Assembly: GCA_037385045.1 (NCBI GenBank)
Contig: JARRNJ010000107.1
Location: 1 to 6,669, forward strand
Reading direction: 5' to 3'
DNA: 6,669 bases
DNA from: JARRNJ01 sp037385045
GTDB lineage: Bacteria; Pseudomonadota; Gammaproteobacteria; JASBUN01
Positions 1 to 5,391 of the stretch are shown in pieces. The position numbers and the translations under genes are program-made. The number at the start of each line of letters is the position of its first letter. Position 1 is the stretch's first letter. The notes below the pieces were generated by a model. The model was not told the DNA's origin and made no database searches. It saw only the letters and a list, made by a program, of their open reading frames with translations.

Positions 1-506
1 CGGTCGGGCGGCAGCCAGATGCTCAGGTCCGGCACCCGGTGGCCGCGGAACTCCACCTCGCCGTCGGGCGCGACCAGCACCACGGTGGGCGTGCCGCGCA
101 GATGGTAGGTGCGGATCAGCTGCTGCTTGCTGCGCGCGTCATTGAGCACCAGATACGGGAGGTCGTTTTCCATCACATAGGCCTGCACCGAGTTCACGTC
201 CTCCGTGCCCACGTCCACCGCAGCCATGGTCAGGCCGCGCCCGTCATAGTCGCGGTAGGCGCGCTTGAAATCGGGGATCATGGCATGGCAGTAGGGGCAC
301 TGGGTGGACCAGAACACCAGCAGCACGTAGCCTTTGCGCCGCAGCTGCCGCAGGGTGACCAGGTTGCCGTCCAGGTCCGGCAGGGTGAAGCCGGGTGCCC
401 GCGGCGCGGCCGTTGCGCCGGCGGCATGCATTGCTGTCGCCAGCAGCACGGCGCGCAACAGGGCTGCGGCGGCGAGCTGCAGCGCGCCCGTGGATCTTGG
501 TTTCAT
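1..506 (-). CDS. Exported thioredoxin-like (TlpA/redoxin family) protein, C-terminus cut by window edge
   Basis: 168 residues are visible from the ATG at 504-506; the frame stays open to base 1, so the C-terminus lies outside. The N-terminus has a short basic start (MKPR) and a hydrophobic Ala/Leu stretch at about residues 9-33 ending in AGATA-AP, which looks like a Sec signal peptide or anchor. A thioredoxin fold follows: FTLPDLDGN at about 40-48, typical of AhpC-TSA/redoxin proteins; VLLVFWSTQCPYCHAMIP with the CXXC pair at C70 and C73; and RGTPTVVLVAPDGE at about 138-150 with the cis-proline P140. Family knowledge: such periplasmic proteins reduce or exchange disulfides, for example in cytochrome c maturation or repair of oxidised thiols. 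The specific partner cannot be told here. The start lies 7 bases after the stop of the upstream DUF2782 gene, without a strong Shine-Dalgarno sequence, so translational coupling is likely. It is the last visible gene of a three-gene minus-strand operon. Confidence 0.88.
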   Translation of the reverse strand, partial: MKPRSTGALQLAAAALLRAVLLATAMHAAGATAAPRAPGFTLPDLDGNLVTLRQLRRKGYVLLVFWSTQCPYCHAMIPDFKRAYRDYDGRGLTMAAVDVGTEDVNSVQAYVMENDLPYLVLNDARSKQQLIRTYHLRGTPTVVLVAPDGEVEFRGHRVPDLSIWLPPD

Positions 507-513
507 TCGGGTG

Positions 514-855
514 CTACCAGCTGAAAATCACCCAGTACGGCGTTTGCAGCTCGCCGAGCTCGCGGCGCACCGGCTTGCCGGCCGGACCGTTGGGATAAAG
601 CAGGTAATAGGGCTTGCCGTGCTTGGGAATGATCTTCACCTTGTACAGCTCGCCGTTGATGCGGTACTCCTCGACGGTCTGTTCCTTTTCCTTGCGGATG
701 GTGACGTCGGGCTTGAGCACCGGCACCTCGTCGGCCGAGCTGGAGTTCGACATGGGAGGCGGCGGGGGAACCGGCGCTTTCTTCTGCGCCGTGTCGTCCG
801 CCGCCCAGGTGACGGCAGCGTAGAACAGCAGCGGAACAGCGAGATAGCGCAGCAT
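514..855 (-). CDS. DUF2782 family small exported protein
   Basis: 113 residues from the ATG at 853-855. This start is chosen because AAAGGA lies just upstream at Shine-Dalgarno distance and because the product then opens with a signal peptide (MLRYLAVPLLFYAAVTWA, probable cleavage before ADD). The frame is open further upstream to 918, but that extension overlaps the LOG gene and has no signal character. After the signal comes a low-complexity linker with a run of six prolines (about 28-34, VPPPPPP-like) and serines, then a compact domain at about 45-113. It has EEYRINGELYKVKIIP, GKPYYLLYPNG and the C-terminal PYWVIFSW, a pattern I recognise as DUF2782. The function is unknown. In Pseudomonas a protein of this type is encoded beside polA, which supports the call. 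It sits 19 bases after the LOG gene and 7 bases before the thioredoxin-like gene, so it is probably co-transcribed with both, and its periplasmic location matches the latter. Confidence 0.85.
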   Translation of the reverse strand: MLRYLAVPLLFYAAVTWAADDTAQKKAPVPPPPPMSNSSSADEVPVLKPDVTIRKEKEQTVEEYRINGELYKVKIIPKHGKPYYLLYPNGPAGKPVRRELGELQTPYWVIFSW

Positions 856-874
856 GGGAAGGTCCTTTCGGTGA

Positions 875-1600
875 TTACAGTTCCAGCAGGATTTCCTGCT
901 CCTCGGCGGAGGGCACAAAATCCCGGCTCTGATAGTGGGCGAAAATGGCGTCGACCACCTGTTTCGGCTCGTCGAGCACCTTGAACAGGTCCAGGTCTTC
1001 GGCGCTGATGGTGCCCTCGGCCACCAGCGTGTTCCTGAACCAGTCCACCAGCCCGGCCCAGAACGACGAGCCCACCAGAATAATGGGGATGCGCCGGGTT
1101 TTTCGAGTCTGAACCAGGGTGAGGATTTCCGCCAGCTCGTCCAGGGTACCGAAACCCCCGGGCAGCACCACGTAGGCCGAGGCGTACTTGACGAACATCA
1201 CCTTGCGCGAGAAGAAATGGCGAAAACTCAGGCTGATGTCCTGGTACTGGTTTCCCGCCTGTTCGTGGGGCAGCTGGATATTGAGGCCCACGCTCGGTGA
1301 CTTGCCGCTGTGGGCGCCCTTGTTGGCCGCCTCCATGATGCCGGGGCCGCCGCCACTGACCACCGAGAACCCGGCGTTGGAGATTTCACGGGCGATCTCC
1401 TCGGCCAGCTGATAGTAGGGATGGTCCTCGTCGTAGCGGGCCGATCCGAAGATGCTCACCGACGGGCTGATCCGCGCCAGGCGCTCGAAGCCTTCCACGA
1501 ACTCCGCCATGATCTGGAAGATCTTCCACGACTCCCGCGTCAACATGCTGTCGTCGATGGTCTGCAGGCCCGGGTGTTTGGATTTTTGACTGTCGTCCAT
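875..1600 (-). CDS. LOG family protein (TIGR00730-type Rossmann fold nucleotide hydrolase-like)
   Basis: 241 residues from the ATG at 1598-1600. The two signature motifs of the LOG / lysine decarboxylase-like family are present: SGGGPGIMEAANKGA at residues 82-96 and LPGGFGTLDE at 146-155, with SRKVMF (R132, K133) between them. Family knowledge: members have a Rossmann fold and many cleave nucleoside 5'-monophosphates to base and ribose 5-phosphate; plant and bacterial LOG proteins release free cytokinins. Here a housekeeping role in purine monophosphate turnover is more likely than cytokinin production, but the substrate is an inference. No signal peptide, so cytoplasmic. The start is uncertain: an upstream in-frame ATG at 1664-1666 would add 22 residues of unconserved look, and neither start has a clear Shine-Dalgarno sequence. 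I prefer the shorter form because conserved-looking sequence (LTRESWKIFQIMAEFVEGFE) begins soon after it and about 240 aa is the usual length. It is the first gene of the minus-strand operon, divergent from polA. Confidence 0.88.
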   Translation of the reverse strand: MDDSQKSKHPGLQTIDDSMLTRESWKIFQIMAEFVEGFERLARISPSVSIFGSARYDEDHPYYQLAEEIAREISNAGFSVVSGGGPGIMEAANKGAHSGKSPSVGLNIQLPHEQAGNQYQDISLSFRHFFSRKVMFVKYASAYVVLPGGFGTLDELAEILTLVQTRKTRRIPIILVGSSFWAGLVDWFRNTLVAEGTISAEDLDLFKVLDEPKQVVDAIFAHYQSRDFVPSAEEQEILLEL

Positions 1601-1806
1601 TGTCGTCTGTCGCGGTTCGGCCGCCCGGGTAGGCAAAAAGCTTTCGTCCGCCGCCGGAATGCGCATAATGGTGCGCAGTTCCCGGCGCGGGCGGACTCCG
1701 GACAGCGGCTCGAACCGGTACCACCGTAATGTCGCTTAACTATTAATAATGATACCACCAATGTCGGCGGACTGACTGCCGATCGGCGCCGCTGGATCGA
1801 ACGAAC
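1601..1806. promoter_or_regulatory. Divergent intergenic region between LOG operon and polA
   Basis: This 206-bp gap must hold the promoters of both polA (rightward) and the LOG-DUF2782-thioredoxin operon (leftward). Against a GC-rich background there is one AT-rich patch at about 1735-1754 (TTAACTATTAATAATGATAC), the best place for -10 elements in either direction, but no convincing -35/-10 pair could be fixed. The patch is flanked by a direct repeat, TACCACC-GT-AATGTCG at 1719-1734 and TACCACC-AATGTCG at 1753-1766. A 10-bp perfect palindrome GCCGATCGGC lies at 1778-1787, within the likely polA leader. The polA start has only a weak GGA at 1794-1796 as a ribosome binding site. Confidence 0.5.
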
Positions 1807-4521
1807 ATGACCAATTCCACAAAAAAACCGCTGATCCTGGTGGACGGGTCCTCGTACCTCTATCGCGCCTTTCACGCCCTGCCGCCCCTGACCAATTCCC
1901 GCGGTGAGCCCACGGGCGCCGTCTACGGCGTGGTCAACATGCTGCGCCGCCTGTTGCGTGAGCACGACCCCGATCACTTGGCGGTGGTGTTCGACGCCAA
2001 GGGCAAGACTTTCCGTGACGAGTTGTTCGAACAGTACAAGGCCAACCGCCCGCCCATGCCCGAGGACCTCAGCGCCCAGGTCGAGCCCCTGCTGGCCATC
2101 GTCCGCGCCATGGGACTGCCGCTGCTGCAGGTGGCCGGCGTCGAGGCCGACGACGTTATCGGCACCCTGGCGGCCGAGGCGCGCGAGCACGGCCTGCCGG
2201 TGCTGGTGTCCACCGGCGACAAGGACATGGCGCAGCTGGTCGACGAGCGGGTGACGCTGGTCAACACCATGAGCGACACGGTGCTGGACCCGGCCGGGGT
2301 GGAACAGAAGTTCGGCGTCCCCCCGGCGCGCATTGTCGATTACCTGGCGCTGATCGGCGACACTTCGGACAACATCCCGGGGGTGCCCAAGGTCGGCCCC
2401 AAGACCGCGGCCAAATGGCTGCAGCAGTATGGCTCCCTGGACGCGATCGTGGCGCACGCCGCAGACATCAAGGGCAAGGTGGGCGAAAGCCTGCGCGAGC
2501 ATCTCGGTCAGCTGCCGCTGTCGGTGCAGCTCGCCACCATCAAGTGCGACGTGCCCCTGGAGCAGCATCCTGACGAGCTGCGCGTCGGCGAGCCGGACCG
2601 CGATACCCTGCGCCGCTGGTTCCAGCACCTGGAATTCAAGAGCTGGCTGGCGGAGCTGCTGGAGGCAGGGGGCAGCGAGGGCGCCGGGCCGGCGGACGGC
2701 GGCGCCCCGGAAGAGGCCGACTACGAAACCGTGCTCACCGAAGACGCCTTCGGGCGCTGGCTGGAGCGCCTGGACGGGGCCGAGCTGTTCGCCTTCGACA
2801 CCGAGACCACCAGCCTCGACTACATGGCGGCGGAGCTGGTGGGCGTGTCGTTCGCGGTCGAGCCGGGGCGCGCCGCCTATGTCCCCGTGGCCCATGACTA
2901 TCCTGGCGCACCGGAGCAGCTGGGCCGTGAACGGGTGCTGGAGCGTTTGCGCCCGCTGCTGGAGGACCCGCAGCGGGCCAAGGTGGGCCAGCACCTTAAA
3001 TACGACATGAACGTGCTGGCCCGCTACGGCATCCGCCTGCGCGGCGTGCGTTTCGACACCATGCTGGAATCTTACGTCCTCGACAGCACCGCCAGCCGCC
3101 ACGACATGGACTCCCTGGCGCTGAAGTACCTGGGCTACAAGACCGTGCACTTCGAGGACATCGCCGGCAAGGGCGCCAAGCAGCTCACCTTCAACCAGGT
3201 CGCCCTGGAGCAGGCCGCCCCCTACGCCGCCGAGGACGCCGATATCACCCTGCGCCTGCACCGCAACCTTTGGCCGCGCCTGGAAAAGTTCCCGGCCCTG
3301 AAAAACCTGCTGGAACAGATCGAAATGCCTCTGGTGCCGGTGCTGGCGACCATGGAGCAGACCGGCGTGCTGGTGGACGTGGCCATGCTGCGGCGCCAGA
3401 GCGGCGAGCTGGCCGGGCGTATGCACGAGCTGGAGCAGCGCGCCCACGAAGCGGCCGGCGAGCCGTTCAACCTGGGCTCGCCGAAACAGATTCAGGCGAT
3501 CCTGTTCGACCAGCTCAAGCTGCCGGTGATCAAAAAGACCCCCAAAGGCCAGCCCTCCACTGCCGAAGACGTGCTTGCCGAGCTGGCCCTGGACTACCCG
3601 CTGCCCAAGCTGATCCTCGACCACCGCAGCCTCAGCAAGCTCAAGTCCACCTATACCGACCGCCTGCCCGAGCAGGTGGACCCGGTCAGCGGCCGGGTGC
3701 ACACGTCCTACCACCAGGCGGTGGCGGCCACCGGGCGGCTGTCGTCGTCGGACCCCAACCTGCAGAACATCCCGGTGCGCAGCGAGGAGGGTCGGCGCAT
3801 CCGCCAGGCGTTCATCGCCCCACCCGGCTGCCGCCTGTTGGCGGCCGACTATTCCCAGATCGAGCTGCGCATCATGGCCCACCTGTCCGGCGATGAGCGC
3901 CTGCTGGCGGCGTTCGCCGCCGGGGACGACATTCATCGCGCCACCGCCGCCGAGGTGTTCGGCGTCGGCCCCGAGCAGGTCACATCCGAGCAGCGCCGTT
4001 CGGCCAAGGCCATCAACTTCGGCCTCATCTACGGCATGTCCGCTTTCGGCCTGGCGCGCCAGCTGGGCATCGACCGGGGCGCGGCCCAGCAATACGTGGA
4101 CCTCTATTTCGCCCGCTACCCGGGAGTGCGGGCGTTCATGGACCGCACCCGCGCCCAGGCCCGGGAGCAGGGCTATGTGGAGACCGTGTTCGGGCGCCGC
4201 CTGTACCTGCCGGAAATCAGGTCCAGCAACAGCCAGCGGCGCCAGTATGCCGAGCGCACCGCCATCAATGCGCCCATGCAGGGCACCGCCGCCGACATCA
4301 TCAAGCGGGCCATGATCACCGTCGACCGGTGGGTCCGCGATCAGGCGCCCGCCGTTCGCATGATCATGCAAGTCCACGACGAGCTGGTGTTCGAGGTAGC
4401 GGACGATCAGGTGGACGCCGCCCGCGCCGAAATCACGCGGCTGATGGCCGGCGCCGCGGAACTCGCGGTGCCTCTGGTGGTGGAGGCCGGAGTCGGCGCC
4501 AACTGGGAGGAGGCCCACTGA
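1807..4521 (+). CDS. polA: DNA polymerase I
   Basis: Complete 904-residue enzyme (E. coli: 928) that fills gaps after primer removal and during excision repair. The 5' nuclease domain spans about 1-290: acidic residues D13, D63, E113, D115, D116, D138, D140, D185 and D188, and the helix-hairpin-helix NIPGVPKVGPKTAA. A Gly/Ala/Pro/Glu linker follows at about 287-303. The 3'-5' exonuclease domain (about 305-490) keeps all DEDD residues: D331 and E333 in FDTETTSLD, D400 in HLKYD, and Y473/D477 in YAAEDAD, so proofreading should be active. The polymerase domain (about 495-904) has motif A DYSQIELR (D681), motif B RRSAKAINFGLIYG (K734, F738, Y742) and motif C QVHDE (D858). Every catalytic residue lies exactly 24 positions before its E. 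coli counterpart. One oddity is H396 where E. coli has N420. The C-terminus NWEEAH is typical. It is transcribed alone; the next gene is convergent. Confidence 0.98.
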   Translation: MTNSTKKPLILVDGSSYLYRAFHALPPLTNSRGEPTGAVYGVVNMLRRLLREHDPDHLAVVFDAKGKTFRDELFEQYKANRPPMPEDLSAQVEPLLAIVRAMGLPLLQVAGVEADDVIGTLAAEAREHGLPVLVSTGDKDMAQLVDERVTLVNTMSDTVLDPAGVEQKFGVPPARIVDYLALIGDTSDNIPGVPKVGPKTAAKWLQQYGSLDAIVAHAADIKGKVGESLREHLGQLPLSVQLATIKCDVPLEQHPDELRVGEPDRDTLRRWFQHLEFKSWLAELLEAGGSEGAGPADGGAPEEADYETVLTEDAFGRWLERLDGAELFAFDTETTSLDYMAAELVGVSFAVEPGRAAYVPVAHDYPGAPEQLGRERVLERLRPLLEDPQRAKVGQHLKYDMNVLARYGIRLRGVRFDTMLESYVLDSTASRHDMDSLALKYLGYKTVHFEDIAGKGAKQLTFNQVALEQAAPYAAEDADITLRLHRNLWPRLEKFPALKNLLEQIEMPLVPVLATMEQTGVLVDVAMLRRQSGELAGRMHELEQRAHEAAGEPFNLGSPKQIQAILFDQLKLPVIKKTPKGQPSTAEDVLAELALDYPLPKLILDHRSLSKLKSTYTDRLPEQVDPVSGRVHTSYHQAVAATGRLSSSDPNLQNIPVRSEEGRRIRQAFIAPPGCRLLAADYSQIELRIMAHLSGDERLLAAFAAGDDIHRATAAEVFGVGPEQVTSEQRRSAKAINFGLIYGMSAFGLARQLGIDRGAAQQYVDLYFARYPGVRAFMDRTRAQAREQGYVETVFGRRLYLPEIRSSNSQRRQYAERTAINAPMQGTAADIIKRAMITVDRWVRDQAPAVRMIMQVHDELVFEVADDQVDAARAEITRLMAGAAELAVPLVVEAGVGANWEEAH

Positions 4522-4570
4522 AAAACCCTATGGGCATTGTTTGTAACAAAAGGTTACCGCAGCGCAAAAC
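4522..4570. other. polA 3' spacer with short inverted repeat
   Basis: This stretch directly after the polA stop is much less GC-rich than the gene. It holds an inverted repeat GTAAC-AAAAG-GTTAC (4543-4557) with perfect 5-bp arms and no T-tract, so it is not a terminator. It could be a protein-binding site upstream of the predicted small RNA promoter or a small mRNA hairpin. No evidence favours one over the other. Confidence 0.3.
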
Positions 4571-4612
4571 TAGGAAAATACCTATTGCCAAGGTACAGCG
4601 GCCTATTAGACT
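4571..4612 (+). promoter_or_regulatory. Predicted promoter of the small RNA, with an activator-like inverted repeat
   Basis: An inverted repeat TAGG-AAAATA-CCTA occupies 4571-4584. Next come a -35-like TTGCCA (4585-4590, 5 of 6 to TTGACA), a 16-base spacer and a -10-like TAGACT (4607-4612, 4 of 6 to TATAAT). A start about 7 bases beyond the -10, near 4619, puts the centre of the inverted repeat at -41.5, the classical place for a class II activator. The half-site form resembles sites of NarL/FixJ-type response regulators, and TACCTAT within it matches the NarL heptamer TACYYMT. A second overlapping inverted repeat, TACCT-N7-AGGTA, spans 4579-4595. All of this is inferred from sequence pattern; no regulator is identified in the window. 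Confidence 0.4.
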
Positions 4613-4702
4613 TGGCCACATGAACTTCTTGAGGCAATCGCTGTCTTAAGGGTTCAGATGCCTGACCGGCATCGCCCACTCTTCCTCCCTGAGTGGGTAC
4701 AA

Positions 4703-4729
4703 CCCGGCTACCCCCACGCCGGGATTTTT
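4703..4729 (+). terminator. Intrinsic terminator 1 (polA / candidate sRNA)
   Basis: Perfect 6-bp GC stem CCCGGC (4703-4708) and GCCGGG (4718-4723) around a 9-base loop TACCCCCAC, followed at once by ATTTTT (4724-4729). This is a standard Rho-independent terminator on the plus strand. The reverse strand has no T-tract in the right place, so it should not stop the convergent S41 gene. Confidence 0.85.
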
Positions 4730-4770
4730 ACCCCGGTCTTCCCTCCCCCCATTGGAAACCGGGGTTTTTT
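4730..4770 (+). terminator. Intrinsic terminator 2, in tandem with the first
   Basis: An 8-bp perfect stem ACCCCGGT (4730-4737) and ACCGGGGT (4758-4765), which can be extended inward by TTCC (4739-4742) with GGAA (4754-4757), followed by a run of six T (4765-4770). It starts directly after the T-tract of terminator 1. It would catch read-through or define a longer RNA isoform. Confidence 0.88.
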
Positions 4771-4863
4771 ATGCCCGCAATTTTTGTCCGCGCCCGGTAC
4801 CGGTGTTTTGCGCCGTCGCCGCACCTTTCCGCTCGGACCGGACCGCGTACGGATCGAAACAAT

Positions 4864-4893
4864 GGTGGATGCGCTGCGCTTATCCACCCTACG
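4864..4893 (-). repeat. Inverted copy of the palindromic repeat core
   Basis: These 30 bases are the exact reverse complement of the consensus core found at 5027-5056 and 5139-5168 (CGTAGGGTGGATAAGCGCAG followed by CGCATCCACC). Outside the 30-bp core no similarity to the tandem units remains, so the core is the mobile or conserved element. Together with the last unit it encloses the array as a perfect 30-bp inverted pair. Core sequences of this type (GGTGGATAAGCGC...) are, from general knowledge, widespread intergenic repeats of Proteobacteria. Confidence 0.85.
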
Positions 4894-5171
4894 TTTTCCT
4901 GACCCGAGGATCATCGCAGGTTGGATAAACACAGCACATCCACCGTACGTTTTTCAGGCTCAAGGATCATCGCAGGTTGGATAAACACAGCGCATCCACC
5001 GTACGTTTTTCACGCCCGAGCATCATCGTAGGGTGGATAAGCGCAGCGCATCCACCGTACGTTTTTCAGACTCAAGGATCATCGCAGGTTGGATAAACAC
5101 AGCGCATCCACCGCACGTTTTTCAGGCCCGCGGATTATCGTAGGGTGGATAAGCGCAGCGCATCCACCGTC
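4894..5171 (+). repeat. Five tandem 56-bp units with REP-like palindromic cores
   Basis: Units lie at 4894-4949, 4950-5005, 5006-5061, 5062-5117 and 5118-5171 (the last ends about two bases short). Each is a T-run and spacer (TTTTTCAG..., ...GGATCATCG) followed by a core ending ATCCACCG(T/C)ACG. Two core types exist. Units 3 and 5 carry the consensus GGGTGGATAAGCGCAGCGC, which forms a 7-bp stem GGTGGAT/ATCCACC with an inner GCG-CAG-CGC. Units 1, 2 and 4 carry GGTTGGATAAACACAGC(G/A)C, where the same changes break one outer and all inner pairs. Units 2-3 and 4-5 are more alike as pairs (CTCAAGGATCATCGCAG then CGTAG), suggesting one 112-bp duplication. There is no coding content; the short open frames here are by-products. 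Confidence 0.9.
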
Positions 5172-5391
5172 CAACAACACGACCGGCGTCGCCGCCCGAC
5201 TGCGGCCTCGACCCGACCGGCAGCGTCTCAGGGACCAATCGCCGGCGGCCGGGTGCATTTAGCACGCCGCGCCGCAACTCAATTGCGCCCATACGGCCGT
5301 CTGTTTCATGCCAAACGCCGACTCCCGGGGCCGTCCACGCTTGCCGGTGTCCGATGAATCGCCCGGGGAACAACCTTCCGAGAAGTCACAC
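5172..5391. other. Intergenic stretch with no recognised feature
   Basis: 220 bases between the repeat array and the stop of the convergent S41 gene. I see no coding sequence with family-like content, no intrinsic terminator for the minus-strand gene (no stem followed by a T-run on that strand), no tRNA-like fold and no further copy of the 56-bp unit. The S41 transcript may therefore end by Rho or run into the array, whose palindromic cores could act as 3' stabilising hairpins. Confidence 0.5.

Larger units (their letters stand above)
4619..4770 (+). ncRNA. Candidate small RNA downstream of polA, with C-rich hairpin loops
   Basis: From the predicted start near 4619 to two intrinsic terminators the sequence folds into consecutive hairpins. 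H1 is CTTGAG/CTTAAG (4628-4633/4645-4650, one G-U pair). H2 is GATGCC/GGCATC (4657-4662/4668-4673, loop TGACC). H3 is CCCACTC/GAGTGGG (4675-4681/4691-4697, loop TTCCTCCCT). H4 and H5 are the terminator stems, with loops TACCCCCAC and a 20-base loop rich in CCCTCCCCCC. The expected RNA is about 110 nt (ending after H4) or 150 nt (after H5). C-rich CCUCC-type loops are known in several bacterial small RNAs that pair with Shine-Dalgarno regions, such as sX13 of Xanthomonas. The position directly after polA is where Spot 42 (enterics) and ErsA (Pseudomonas) lie, but I see no clear primary-sequence match to either. It could instead be only a structured polA 3' UTR with tandem terminators. A 9-codon frame at 4620-4649 (MNFLRQSLS) is unlikely to be functional. 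Confidence 0.45.

Noticed and set aside
1540..4518. A 992-codon open frame on the minus strand, antisense to nearly all of polA
   Set aside because: It runs opposite a certain polA gene, its composition (many His, Gln, Gly, Val, Leu) is that expected from the complement of GC-rich codons, and it shows no recognisable domain. It also crosses the divergent promoter region.
4329..4649. A 106-codon plus-strand frame overlapping the polA 3' end, including the short MNFLRQSLS tail at 4620-4649
   Set aside because: Most of it is a shadow of polA. The 9-residue tail would start at the predicted transcript start without a ribosome binding site and has no supporting signal.
4522..4770. Direct Spot 42 or ErsA homologue
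   Set aside because: The location matches, but I cannot recognise their conserved primary sequence here, so no name is assigned.
4658..4984. A 108-codon open frame on the plus strand after polA
   Set aside because: It spans two intrinsic terminators and part of the tandem repeat array; the repeat-derived peptide has no protein-like features.
4894..5171. Possible CRISPR array
   Set aside because: Units are directly contiguous at 56 bp and the inter-core segments are themselves near-identical rather than unique spacers; no cas gene is present.
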